64,000 nucleotides of DNA from the NCBI GenBank assembly GCA_036925085.1, contig JAUPFP010000007.1, positions 6,558,228 to 6,622,227 on the forward strand. Reading direction: 5' to 3'. The position numbers and the translations under genes are program-made. The notes under the pieces were generated by a model, which did not search any database, was not told the origin of the DNA, and was given only the letters and a program-made list of their open reading frames with translations. Numbering within the stretch: the stretch's first letter is position 1; each line of letters begins with the position of its first letter. This document shows positions 52,980-64,000 of the stretch, in pieces. This DNA comes from Brachycybe producta (taxonomy: Eukaryota; Arthropoda; Diplopoda; Playtdesmida; Andrognathidae).

Positions 52980-53360
52980 TATCACCTGTATTTTTAGGAC
53001 CAACAACTTTCTAACTTTGAGAAAATACGAAGTTAATTTAATATTACTCGCATTTGTTAGAAAAGTAACTTGACAAGTTAAAATTGTACGGAATTAAAGT
53101 TGTTTTCAAATGGTTCTAAAAGCAGAAAATGTAAATGCGAATGCAAATGATGGTTGTCCTTAATTAAAATTTCGTTTCTAACGTGTCCTTCATTGTCATG
53201 TGATTCACAGATGTATTTAATGATAACTTCCACTTTTCTGATTGCACTACAAAAAATTAAACAGTAATTTTATATGTAAACCCAATACACATAAATGTGT
53301 TCATGCAAAAACAACTATATACATATAAAATCATTAATATAAAAACATTAATATAAAAAC

Positions 53361-53363
<3 letters not shown>

Positions 53364-53442
<79 letters not shown>
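53364..53442. repeat. TA microsatellite
   Basis: About 39 uninterrupted AT units. Confidence 0.97.
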
Positions 53443-53443
<1 letters not shown>

Positions 53444-53444
<1 letters not shown>

Positions 53445-53991
53445 CTTGTGGGGTAACCCGTCATAAATGACGGGAGCGAAATTCACAGGCAATTGTGCCC
53501 AGCATTAGAATTTCTTTTCCTCCGCCCTTTTATGACGTCAGACCAAGTAACAAACCAATTAGAAATTGATGACGTTCATAAAAGGGCTGAGCAAAAGAAA
53601 TTCTAATGCTGGGCACGATTGCCTGTGATAAACTGTAGTTTAATTTTGCTACTATTATCCCCTCCCCTTTTTATATTTGAAAGAGAAAATGAGTTTTTCA
53701 TTTTCTCTGGTGTGCGCATGCGCGTCGTTTGTTCCTTTTTAACTCCTTTCATTTCAATTTCAGTCACCCCCTCCCACTTTTTCCCCCTCCACGTTTCTCT
53801 CTCCCTCCTCTACACTTTCCAACCTTTTCCCCTCTCCAATTTAATATCATGGGGTTCTTGGATGGGAAGAGTGCAACATATAGTTGACCTTGAGAAAAAA
53901 AGCGGTTCATTTATTCATTTAAATTTATATAAATTCCGACGTGCTTCAAGGTTGGTACAGTGTTAAACACACACACATACACAGACCTGGC

Positions 53992-54050
<59 letters not shown>
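53444..54050 (+). repeat. Dispersed repeat ending in a TA run, copy 2, with MITE K inside
   Basis: Matches 42579-42942 at both ends and in its body; it has extra DNA at 53485-53700 (MITE K and a T-rich piece). TA microsatellites lie on both sides. Confidence 0.8.
53485..53626. mobile_element. Short GC-box MITE, copy K, within a longer dispersed repeat
   Basis: ACAGGCAATTGTGCCCAGC to its mirror GCTGGGCACGATTGCCTGT, 142 bp, with CTCCGCCCTTTTATGACGTC inside. It lies within the segment that is otherwise shared with 42579-42942. Confidence 0.82.
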
Positions 54051-54056
<6 letters not shown>

Positions 54057-54447
54057 TGAAAATTTCCATTATGAACATTTATTCCTCCATTAGGAAAATT
54101 TAATTATACCAATTCGTATTATTTACTTCCCAGAGAATTTATAAATAAATTCCATGAAAGCAAATAGACAAATTACCGGAAGGTAAAATCCGAATTCAAT
54201 GTCATATTTAATAAGCAAACGATTTCAACATATCGAAATCTTTTGAACCACAAATAAATTTGTTCATAACAATATTTGAGTAAGTAAAAAAAAGTTTTCG
54301 TTATGTCTCCTCCTACCTCTCCTACAGATTCAAATATACACATACATTATGATTAATAAATATCCAGATCTCAAAGCACGTAACTTTCGGTTTAAATAAA
54401 AATGTTTTCCACTTGCTAAATAGTAATTATCATTTCTCATTTCAACC

Positions 54448-55881
54448 ATGCAACTAACTAAATGGACGATCGTTAATGGTGCTTACTTTGTTGGGCATTG
54501 GAACTGTACTTTCTCAAATTACGAACTACATGAATGTGGTAAAATCTGACATTAACTAAAACTGGCATTGGCAAAAGGCTCGATTTTACTTTTTAAAAGC
54601 AACTAAGCCAGTTTCTTGTTGAGGGTTTTATAAGTGTGTTTTCATAAAAAAAATGTTTTTGAAATTTCTCAATTTTGGTGAGAACTTGTGGAAGGTTTTT
54701 GAGGATTTCTTACAACTGAAGAAATCATTCAACTATCTGAGGCCTTTTAGTACTTTTTCTGACCTAGGATCGTGCAACAAAAGGGGGGGGGGGGGGGGAA
54801 ATGGATGTCTGTATGTCCGCATGTCCGGAACCCCGAGTTTGTGGGTCGAACAACTCAAGAACGGAATGAGTGATTTAGTGGGTAAATATGATGCTCCTGC
54901 GCGCACGTGTGTACATGTGCTTGTCATTTTTTGCTTGTGATTTTCCTTCAGTTTTTTGCTCAGTTTTTGGCTTCAGTTTTTCAGTTCAGTTTCGGGCCTC
55001 AGGTTCGGGGCCTCGGGTTTTGGGTTCAGGCCTCGGGTTTCAGGTCTCAGTATCGAAGCTCAGTTTCGGGAAAAAACTGAAGCCAAAAACTGAAGGAAAA
55101 AACTGAAGCCAAAACATGAAGGAAAAAAACTGAAGCGAAAACCTGAAGCCAAAATCTGAAGGAAAAAAACTGAAGCGAAAACCTGAAGGAAAAAATTGAA
55201 GCCAAAAACTGAAAGGAAAAACTGAAGGAAAAAACTGAAGCAATCGGGCCGCTTAAAACATTGCGCCCCCTCTTTGCATCTCCAAAATGCGCCCTCCAAT
55301 CCTCCTGCGCCCCCTTCCCAGCACTCACGGGGGCTGCGGGTCCCCATCTACTCCCCAGATGAAAAGAGGCACAGACAAGACTTTAAGTTAAAGCATGACT
55401 TTCACAACAAGTTAGTTAAATGATAACTTATTTTAAATTATAACAGGAAATTAGAACAAAATCTAAATGTAAATGGTTTAATTGCATATTGTGTAACAAT
55501 GTTACAATTTAGGTTCTGATGCTGCAATCGTAAAAAAAACATGACTGCTAACATCATTAATGTCCAGTTGCCATTTCCAAATTTTTAGATTGGACTTGCT
55601 GTCCACTGATCACAGCCAAAACCAACAATTATGTGATCACTTCTGGTATACTCAAACGATTTCCGACAGTACGTTATTTTTTTTAATTAATTTGCAATCG
55701 TTACTTGGTATATGAACATGAACAACTTATATTTTTATACTTAAATTGTTACTATGCATATTTGTGTGCCATCAACTTCTGTTGTTATTTGCAGTTGAGC
55801 ACCTAAATAACACAGGAAATAACCGATGACAAAAAGAACATAATCGTTTGCTTCAAAGTGGATATCAAGATTGTGGATTAA
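54448..55881 (+). pseudogene. Broken NPC2-like copy 2
   Basis: All four exons can be traced but the gene is dead. The exon 1 relic (54448-54538) has its hydrophobic signal and its ECG end in different frames. Exon 2 survives only as its last bases near 55392-55410, keeping the same junction as copy 1 (AACAA before donor GTTAGT); the rest is lost or replaced by foreign GC-rich and minisatellite DNA. Exon 3 (55513-55668) has lost part of its 5' side and shifts frame; its 3' part still reads CPLITAKTNNYVITSG and ends FPT at donor GTACGT. Exon 4 (55795-55881) keeps the family length of 87 nt and ITDDKKNIIVCF, but its fourth codon is TAA. AATAAA remains at 55935-55940. It arose by DNA duplication, since introns are kept. 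Confidence 0.88.
54600..55385. repeat. Fold-back minisatellite and GC-rich insert inside the NPC2-like pseudogene
   Basis: 54948-55068 has repeated CAGTTTTTGGCTTCAG and CGGGCCTCAGGTT words; 55074-55246 has the opposite orientation, with about 12-30 bp units of the type AACTGAAGCCAAAA and AACTGAAGGAAAAA. The two blocks can pair as a hairpin. A G run lies at 54784-54799. 55247-55340 is C-rich (GCGCCCCCT words) and unlike its surroundings. Open frames here on both strands are by-products of the repeat. Confidence 0.7.
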
Positions 55882-56202
55882 CGCTCAATGATATGGAATT
55901 TTGAATCTGAATACAAAGTGTTCACAAAAGAAACAATAAAACCTGTTGTCAATTCAAGATTACCGGATCGTTATTTAAATGAGAAGGTTCTATTTTGGAA
56001 ATTGCACGCACATTTAATTTTTTTTTTACTAATTTACAATTAGAAATAAAGTGATGTACGTCATTTAAGTAATCAAGCAAAAAAATGTAAGTTAACAAAT
56101 CGTATATACTTGTATTCCATGACATTGCATATAAATTGCAACAAGATTCATTTAAAAATACTCAAGTATTTCGCAAACCTTTTCTCATGGTTATTTCGGC
56201 TC

Positions 56203-56488
56203 TTAGGTTTTGAGAGTCTGATTCACACGGACCACTTCGTGGCGCCACATAAAGCGGTCGTTATTACCAGTCCATTAATTATATAGGGAGGGGGTTCACA
56301 AAAGCCACTACCAGTTTTTATTTACACTACAATGGCGATGAGTGGTAGAGTCCTGCCACAAGTGTCAAGGTCATACCAGTGGTCCACACACATAGCAAGC
56401 CATTGTTTTCATTAAATGGTGGTCCGTGAAGCAAACTGCGTCTATCAATTTGTGGCACCACAAAGTGGCCTGTGTGAAGCTGACCTAA
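56203..56488. mobile_element. Palindromic element with CCACTTTGTG ends, copy 2
   Basis: GATTCACACGGACCACTTCG and CACAAAGTGGCCTGTGTGAA pair; same family as 26556-26834. Solo arms of the family lie at about 39150-39190 and 39912-40016. It sits between the NPC2 pseudogene and NPC2-like copy 3. Confidence 0.72.
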
Positions 56489-57046
56489 CAACTGTAAATC
56501 CTATCCTACTTAAAATACTTTCTATTATCGAAATTTCGATCGTTGCTAACTTCACAGATTTGATTGTGTTGCCAAACTGATCGAAGTGTCACAATCTAAG
56601 TAAATGTGTTTCTCAACTGAAAATCTTTTCATTTGGAGTCAAATATGATGCAATAATTAGCGAAATTAAACCAATTCGCATCTGTGAACTTGCCATTACG
56701 AACGAACACTCTGTAAAATAAGCAGAAGTTGTTTCTTTTTTGCTACATGTTTTAAACCCAATCCAATGAAAGAAATATGTTTTCGTATTTCTTTCATTAG
56801 ATTGGTTTTAAAATTCAATTTTGCAATATAAAACCTGAAATACTTCTTAATCAAAATCAGAAGAAAAAAATTAAAATTTTCAAGGCCTAGCAGCTGTTTG
56901 TGACACCTCCCTTCGAGAAATCTAGGTGATATTTATTCTACCTCTGTAGGACGTCCCTCAATTGTGGTCAACATTGAAATGTATGGTAATTTAGAGAAGA
57001 AAAAAATGAAAATAAGAATTTTACTGACGTCAATAAGGAGGCCAGT

Positions 57047-57052
57047 TATAAG
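57047..57052 (+). promoter_or_regulatory. Possible TATA box of NPC2-like copy 3
   Basis: TATAAG lies 100 nt before the ATG, with a TGACGTCA palindrome about 20 nt further upstream. Spacing suits a start near 57077; this is weaker than the TATA box of copy 1. Confidence 0.35.
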
Positions 57053-57146
57053 TGCAAGCATTCAATAGCAATTTTACTTCTTGTACATAAGAACGAACAA
57101 AATCCTTTTCCATTTAGAAAGTGTCTAGAACTACTAGAAAGAAAAA

Positions 57147-59585
57147 ATGTCATTTTCATTTATGTCCGCAATGGTTATTCCTTTGGTTGTAGCCATTGGT
57201 CTAATGGTTATTCGTAATGGCAGAGCTGATATAGTGTCACCAGCAAATTACACAGACTGCGGTAAGTTCTATGATAGTCTTTTTTAATTAATTTAATAAT
57301 AATTTAGTAAAAGTTGAAAATGGAACAAACCTTTAGAAATCTAAAAGTGAAAAATGTCAGACATAATGAACTAAAAAAAATAAATAACCTAAATTGTAAG
57401 AGTTCAAAACTCAATTTGTAAATGGGAATAAGTATACCATAATTTTTCTTGTCACTTTGAGGCTCTTAAGAAAGCCTAGGAAGTATCTGAAACACAAGTG
57501 AGAGTTTCATAACTCGCAACAAGACACTAACTCTCTTGCAAGTTTGACTGCCAGGGAGTTAAAACTAGTTTATAGTTGATATTTTGCAATCACGTAGACT
57601 CGAATCCATATTTGAATTTGAATAATTGTTCTGCAAGCAGCTCAAACGGCCTATGACAGAGGAATAATTTAGTCCAAAAGCTGCATAAGAAATTCGCTAT
57701 TAAAATAACCTGTTAAACAAATACCATAAAATTCCCCACGCAAATAAAAAATTGCGTTGAAAAACAGCATGAATTTGTAAAATTGGATTTCTCTATAAAT
57801 TTAAATTTTATCACAGTAACATAAATCCAGGCGTATTTGATCATGAATTGTCAACTATAAACGAGGCAAACAACGTGAAACGTACACACACAAAAAAAAC
57901 TCAAACACACCTAAAACCTGAAACTAATTATAAAAAAACAAACAGGAAAGAAATGGGTCATTTCGGATTTGTTGCAGTGAGTGAAATGTAAAAAGTGGTT
58001 TAGTAGTTATATTCAAAAGTTATATTTTCAATTTTACGTGTTTTTATACAGTATATGTGAGATCGGTTTCAATATACTGCATAAAAACACTTAAAATTTA
58101 ATAATTTAATAGTCAATTTTTATACATATTTGAATTTCATGATCTGTATAACAATAACACATTCAAAATGACATCCTCTAGGGCCTAGGTTGAATGCCAA
58201 CTAGAAGCCAAAGGCTGATTTTCAACAGTTATATTTCTGTATACTAGACATTTATTTGATCACCATCATTATTAATAACTTAAATTATAATTATCAATCA
58301 AAAAGAAAGTGCTTTTTAATCAATCTGATCACGTTCTAAATGTTAACCTAATGCCTCAAGCTGACAAATAAAATAACAAAACAAAATTCAGACCAAAAAA
58401 AAAGCAAAACATATAAAAAAAAAAATATTGGTCACGACAACAAGAATAATACCCACTTGAAAAAAGAAATGAGTTTACTTTCATATTTGTTTATTTTCTT
58501 TTTAAATTTCTTATCACTTCATTTATATTCAGGGCCATCAACATTATTTTCGGTGAAGTCTGAAGGAGAAGGGACACCTTGTGCCTGGCTCACAGGCCCA
58601 GGTGGGGCTCAGTTACAAAACATGACCCCCTGTGAAGCTGTAAGCCATAAACACAAGGCTGTGTACATACGTCAAACTGAATTGTTACCATGCTAATAGT
58701 GCTTTTATAGTCAACATTCTTTCCTCTCAGAATTGTATTTAAAGTGTGCTCCGCTCATGGAAAACATGATTGCAAAATGCAAATCTATGAACTCGCATGT
58801 TAACTTTTGAAAAGTTGAATCGCATGTGTAGAATGTGTGTATGTAACTTCAAACTTCTAAATTGTTTGTCTTGTTATAATTAACAGGGTCAGTCGGAGTA
58901 TTTCGCCAATTGAGGGTGACGCCATGTCCTACAGTTCCATGTACAATCAAAAAAGGAACCTCTGTCATAGTTGAAATTGATTTTACTCCAAGTAAGACGA
59001 CCGTTTACACAGATTTATCTCGAATAACCCCCATAACACACGATTCAAGTTTTGGCCGGGTGCTTGGAAGGTTTTTGCGGCATCAATTTTAAAAGTCAGC
59101 ATGAGTATATTTTAATCATGTTTAACTTTCTTGAAAGTGATGCCATAAGAAACATTCTAAAACATCTAACCAAAACTTAAAACAGTCACCTGTCCCAATT
59201 ACAATATTGCGTTCAAATGACACAGAGGAAGCAGTGGATAACATCACTACTCTCGTCACCGGGTTGATAAGAGATAAAGAAATCCGATTTCGAGGAATCA
59301 AACCGAACGCCTGCGAAGACATTGTGAACGCTACAAACGGACAAAGTGAATGTCCGGTTCAGGACTTAGCTAAAACGTACACTTACAAGACAAAACTGAA
59401 TGTCAAAGCTTCGTATCCAACCGTAAATATATTACCTACACATATAATAAATAATTATTATTCCATCCTATTATAATTCATGTTTTCTTTTCATTCAGCT
59501 CGATCTTATCATCAATTGGAAGCTACTGGATCCAAACAACGCAACAATTGTTTGTTTCACGATACCTGGCAAAGTTGTTCCTTAA
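57147..59585 (+). CDS. NPC2-like ML-domain protein, copy 3
   Basis: Exons are 57147-57261, 58887-58991, 59226-59422 and 59499-59585, phases 1, 1, 0, totalling 504 nt (167 residues). It is closer than copy 1 to classical NPC2: CGSVGVFRQLRVTPCPTVPC, then TIKKGTSVIVEIDFTP, a C...C pair (NAC to GQSEC, then PVQ), YTYKTKLNVKASYPT, and a last exon with DPNNATIVCFTIPGKVV. The six cysteines are kept. The N-terminus is long (37 residues before the first Cys) with a hydrophobic stretch MVIPLVVAIGLMVI that could be a signal peptide or anchor. I chose the exon 3 acceptor at 59225 because it alone gives the right phase and gives 29 residues between the exon 2 motif and the third Cys, as in copy 1. Intron 1 is 1.6 kb. 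Its 3' end faces nicastrin. Confidence 0.88.
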
Positions 59586-60511
59586 GTCATAGTTTTCATG
59601 TCAGTGGGCAAAAAAAACCCCTACTTTGGCCCAAACTGGGCCGGTCCACTCACTGCTCCTCCTAAAACCCATTAGCATTGCAATTATATCTAATTTCATC
59701 AAAATGTTCGTTTTAAACACTAATCAATGTATCATAAGCTAATGAGTTAATAATACTTATCAGTTGTCTATTGTTACTGAATGCAAAAATATCTAAAACG
59801 AAATTGGCACCCAACATAATCTTTATGTGGCGCCAAAAACGTTAATGGCTGATGTAAAACATCAAAGTTCCAAACGACTATTTGCATTCTAAATTATGAT
59901 GTAAACTGTTCACATGTAAATGATAAACTTACAAAACATTAAATAAAACTTGTATGTTAATTCCATCACAAGCCAAAAACACGAACAAAAATACGGAGCG
60001 GGAAGGGGGCGACCTGATCCCCCAAACATACAACTGAATTAGCTGCAGAACTTCACAAATGTGAACAAATGCTCTGACCTGCTGCTCAGTGCAATGGAAA
60101 ATAAATAACAGCAAAAATCGTTTTTTTCATATTTGCAAAATTTAAAAAAATATTAAATGCAAAAAAATGTATCAAGAGAAATTTTACTATTTAGAAAATA
60201 TCACAAATTTATAAACTTATTTACAAAAAAAAGTTTGTTAATAAAAATTAAACAAAACGGTTTCTTGATCATTTAAATTTCATAAAACGATTTCCTATTT
60301 TGTGCGTTGAAAAACTTAATGAAAAATGTTGATCGCAGCAAAAAAAAAATGTTTATCCTTGATTCAAATGATTTTGGAAATAATTATTTGGTATAAATCG
60401 ATCGATCGCGTGTCCATCAAAACGTCTAAGCTTGTATTTCGACGAGAAATCATAAGTTTGATCGATCGGATCCAAGAAATCACAACAAAGTGGTTCAATT
60501 AAAGATCACTT
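59586..60511. other. Spacer between convergent NPC2-like copy 3 and nicastrin
   Basis: Presumed 3' UTRs of both genes; ATCGATCGATCGCG and GATCGATCGGATC near 60398-60470 form a weak palindrome. No gene seen. Confidence 0.5.
59942..59947 (+). other. Possible poly(A) signal of NPC2-like copy 3
   Basis: AATAAA lies about 360 nt after the stop and is the first exact match I saw there; the true end may differ. Confidence 0.35.
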
Positions 60512-60517
60512 ACCCTG
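60508..60517 (-). other. Splice donor just after the nicastrin stop codon
   Basis: On the minus strand CAGG precedes GTAAGT, a near-perfect donor with the intron starting at 60513, 11 nt after the stop. It suggests an intron in the 3' UTR or an alternative end. Confidence 0.4.
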
Positions 60518-60524
60518 ATTTCTT

Positions 60525-63305
60525 TTAACAACCGGCTGCAACTGCAGTAGCCGTAGTCGTACTTGTACCAGATCCCACACCATTGCTTGGAAACATAGCG
60601 TCCGAATTCTTATTTAGAAACCATACCACTGCAAACGATACAAACAGAATTGCAATTCCAATGCAAAGCGTTGCAACTTCCTGTCGAACACTCGGTTTCA
60701 AGAAGATTCGCAAAGAATGTTCATCCCAAACACTTTCGGTCCACGTTGAATAACGATTGGACGAATAATCGTAATCTATTCAAAATATAAAAAAATACAG
60801 ACCCTTATAATTAAGAGTTTTGTTACTCTCATTTTTTTCGCCAAAACTAGAAGAGTAAATGAATTATATAAAATTATTTTCATGTTGATATCTTCACAAA
60901 TAAATTCTTATAGTAATTTAAAGTCATTGATTTCGGTATTTCGCCTGAATTTCATTACACCAATTGTCATAAAAAGTTTATTTTTAACTATATCGACAAC
61001 AAGTGCCCTTTACGTGGTTCAATTACTTTTCCAGTTTCTAAAACAATTTAATTTCTTATTAATTTGGTATACCTTGATTCACTTAACAGTACTTCAATGT
61101 TGATATCTTTTTAAATAACGTTAAGTAGATGATAATTTCTTAGTTTTTTGGTCTATAAAAAGTTCTTTTCGAAAGATACCAACATAAAAATATTATTTAA
61201 TGATTCAACTAGCATTCTATAGAAGTTTCTCAAAGACTTTAAATTTCTTCTTAGTTTTGCTCTTCTGAAATGTAATATAACCACGATTCGAAAATCTGCT
61301 GTTCCATCTTTCAAAACACACAAGACTGATGACATAACCAGAACAAAAAAGGGGAAACAACAAACCTGGAATGTCAAAAGCGGGCGAAATGGCTTTTGTA
61401 ATATTAACTGTACTTTTGACGCAAACGCTAACTGTTCCATTGATAGGCATCCAACGATATGTAAAGATCTATTGAGCAAGAATTTATAATCGTATTCAAG
61501 TTACTTCAGTTACAAACATAAATATTTACGGAATTATTGTTTGGATCTTGACAGTCGTTGACAGAAACACCATCCAAAACCTCGCCGACAAGATACGAGA
61601 ACAAGTTACTTGTGATTAGACTTGTCTCGGACATGGAGAAATCGACTCCAATGTACATGTTCGGAGCTCCGATTTTTGCTACAAAACAAATCCAAGTTTC
61701 TAAATTATTAGTATTCATCAAGATAAATATATAGTGAGCCCAATTATAAAAACCGTGCCACGGCTGAGTGTGGCCAATAGATGGCGCTGCCTCTACTTAG
61801 AACTAAATCTTTCTCAGTTACAATATGATTCATTGAAGAAACAAAAACAGTTGACACCCTTGTACAAGGTTCTCATTATAAACAGAAATAGCAAGATAAG
61901 GGAAGGTAAGAGGAATCGAAAAAAAACGTTGAAGCGAGGTTATACAATTGAAGCCACTCACTCACGACATTCAGTTAAGCTACTTCTATATATTCATCTT
62001 GGTTTTCATAAAATCATTTTTTTTTCTTCATCTTTTTGAATGAAAGTAAAATAATTACAGAGTTTATCCCTTCGTATTTCGGGAGTGGTTTTCTGCACTA
62101 AAGAACAATTTCCGCCCGTTGCATAACACTTAAGTAGTTCTGCAATCTAAAGGTACAAACATAAATATTACAAATACAAATAAAAATTAAATAAATTTCG
62201 TACTAAGTCTTTCGATGGTTCGACTCTTCGAGTTCGCTCGGTTAACAACTCAAACAGCGAACTTGCGACAACGCTGGAAATCGAATGAACGTAATCAACG
62301 ACAGAATCGGATGAATTCAGATCAAGAACATCGAGAAAGCTATTGTAATATCTGCATGACAAAACGAAACATTCAATTTCGCGTGTTCTGAACGTAATGG
62401 ATCATTTAAACTGTAAAACGGACTTATTAGCGTAATTGCCATCATGATCTGTTAGAACCAAACCGGGAATCTCCAAGTCTTCTTTCAGGAAACTTTGAAA
62501 TGAAGACGGAGGCAAAGGATTCTCGGAACTTGACGATCGAACGACGAAGTTACCTAAAGAAACTTGTTTCTGTAGAATATTAAGCAAATTCTGTACCTAA
62601 AATTAAAAACAAACATTCCTGATTTAGTTAAACGTTTACTCTTTATGAGATGGACCAAAAAAACTACCGTCGTATTCACTGCCGACGATTTCCTTGTCGA
62701 CAACGGATCGCTATGTGCCCATAAAACTGGATCCGATTCAGAAATACCGACTTGATTCAACTCTATGAAGTGGCTAATGTGAGATAACGATATCAACGGA
62801 GGTTGTGACAGAATTCCATCATCAAGGTGACTTGGAAAAGCGTTTCGTTGCATATCATAAACCATTCTACTCGATCCGATATATTCAAAAGCCTCCTTCA
62901 ATACAAAAGAAACTTAATATAGTTACAAAGAACAATAATGATTCGCTCTCTTTAAATGTTCTAACCCCATTAAAAATAGCAAAAACGACGTTCTTTCCAT
63001 TAGCTTTCTTCTGAATGTCTTCTTTGACATTATTTAAAGCTTTAGCGATTGCAAGTAATGTGACTAAACCGGTTACAGAAGTATCAAATCCGGGAACATA
63101 GTTATCAAACATTGAGAAAGCATCGTGCTATGAGAAGAAAATTATTGTTAGGTAAAGAAGAATTAAAATTCACCGCCATCCAGAATTCGGAATCTTACTC
63201 GAGCCGTAACAAAAATTATAGATCTGTTTCGAATAGAATCCGACTTGTTCATGGGTATAAGAGGAGACCAAATGTTGTAATCTCCGAGAGGATCGCAAAC
63301 TTTAA
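60525..63305 (-). CDS. NCSTN: Nicastrin, gamma-secretase subunit, 3' nine coding exons (5' end outside window)
   Basis: In gene order the exons are 63305-63199, 63127-62966, 62895-62668, 62596-62424, 62351-62204, 62146-62059, 61678-61530, 61468-61366 and 60775-60525. Every junction closes in phase, giving 468 residues plus a split first codon, about the last two thirds of a family protein of around 700 residues. Visible marks: KVCDPLGDYNIWSPL, then NG/EAFEYIGSSRMVYDM (the DYIGS-region motif, here EYIGS), LPPSSFQSFLKED, a Tyr-rich NKYYNSFLDVLDL across a splice, CVKSTVNITKAISPAF, STWTESVWDEHSLRIFLKPS, and one membrane helix VATLCIGIAILFVSFAVVWF near the C-terminus. In the family it is a type I membrane glycoprotein that receives substrates for presenilin. 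The upstream exons must lie past 64,000. The C-terminal tail after the helix is Ser/Thr/Ala-rich and does not resemble the vertebrate tail. Confidence 0.95.
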
Positions 63306-63540
63306 CTTAAAATAACAAAAAAATAACGTACAGTAAAGCCAACTTAACATGAAATTTAAGTGTCGAGTTCTTCATGTTTTTAAGAGCCTAGATCCACGTC
63401 CATCTTGTTGTTTTGAGCAGACGACAACGTGACAAATGAGTGTTCTTATATGGTGTTACTAAAACTGCAAGAAATCGCCTCACAATCGCTCAATTCAAAT
63501 ACAGTAAAGCGCAAAATGCAATAAAAAGTATTGTTCTTCA

Positions 63541-64000
63541 CGTGCTCGATTTATATAATTTTTCAAAAGGTCCTTCTATTTTTAAACAACGTTCAAAGTC
63601 GTTCGTTTTTTCAACCCCATGTTAAATCCCATAGGATCAAAAACCGTCCCACAAACATTTGGAAAACTCTCGTTAAAACTGATTTAGAACAATAACAAAA
63701 TAATTAGCACATACAATCATGTATTGGCTTCACGATGTTTCCTTTTTATAAATTTTGAAAAGGTCCTTCTATTTTTTAATAACGTTTAAAATCGTACGTT
63801 TTTAAATTCCATGTTAAGTCCCATAGGACTAAAACACCGTCCAACAAAAGTTAAGAGAACTCTCATTAAAAATGATTTAGAGCAATCAGAAAAATTAGCA
63901 CGTACTTACATGTGTTTATTGCCTTCAGGATTATTCCTTTTTCTAAATTTTAAAAGGGCTTTCTATTTTTAAATAACATTTAAAATCTTACGTTTTTTTA
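63541..64000. repeat. About 193-bp tandem repeat running past the window end
   Basis: AAAAGGTCCTTCTATTTTT recurs near 63565 and 63758, with a diverged third copy near 63952; CCATGTTAA(A/G)TCCCATAGGA also repeats. At least two full units and part of a third are present. It lies in an intron or the upstream side of nicastrin. Confidence 0.8.

Noticed and set aside
55040-55347. Three overlapping minus-strand frames with FGFSFFLQ-type repeats
   Set aside because: They are made by the CTGAAG minisatellite; no splice or start context, and frames overlap each other.
58457-58696. Calling the intron 1 frame as an extra NPC2 exon
   Set aside because: Joining exon 1 directly to exon 2 gives a complete NPC2 domain with correct phase; the frame has no family likeness.
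59480-59665. 61-codon frame over the last NPC2-like exon
   Set aside because: Wrong frame; the spliced frame gives the NPC2 C-terminus with stop at 59585.

Overview
This is a window from the nuclear genome of an animal, most likely an invertebrate; I cannot name the species. The reasons are intron-bearing genes with GT-AG splice sites, animal-type gene families (ubiquitin-L40 fusion, NPC2/ML-domain proteins, nicastrin), AT-rich DNA (about two thirds A+T by eye), many microsatellites and a dense load of short non-autonomous DNA transposons. Almost all open frames of 60-130 codons in the first 44 kb are chance or simple-repeat frames.

Layout. Positions 1-44,700 hold no gene I can recognise. 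They are AT-rich non-coding DNA packed with palindromic MITE-like elements, one deleted mariner with a transposase remnant, hAT- and pogo-like MITEs, a fold-back tRNA-like repeat, minisatellites and microsatellites. At 44,713-44,779 (minus) lies a possible first coding exon: a signal peptide, a good splice donor, and a GC-richer presumed leader/promoter at 45,280-45,560. If real, much of the first 44 kb could be its first intron.

From 46,700 on the window is genic: the three-exon ubiquitin/ribosomal protein L40 gene (46,990-47,534, +); a four-exon NPC2-like gene (51,443-52,969, +); a dead NPC2-like copy (54,448-55,881, +); a second apparently intact four-exon NPC2-like gene (57,147-59,585, +); and the last nine coding exons of nicastrin on the opposite strand (60,525-63,305, -), whose 5' end lies beyond the window. 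Exons were built by hand from reading frame, splice phase and family knowledge, and all phases close.

The three NPC2 copies share one exon plan (phases 1, 1, 0 and an 87-nt last exon), so they are tandem duplicates in birth-and-death turnover. NPC2 proteins carry sterols and other lipids in lysosomes or outside the cell; nicastrin is the substrate-receptor subunit of gamma-secretase; the ubiquitin-L40 fusion supplies free ubiquitin and ribosomal protein eL40. I see no reason to think these neighbours work together.

The most striking structure is a family of about 140-210 bp palindromic elements, at least ten in this window, with ends ACAGGC...GCCTGT and 8-9 bp target duplications. Full copies carry GC boxes, CCAAT boxes and a TGACGTCA-type site in mirror order, like a portable two-way promoter.
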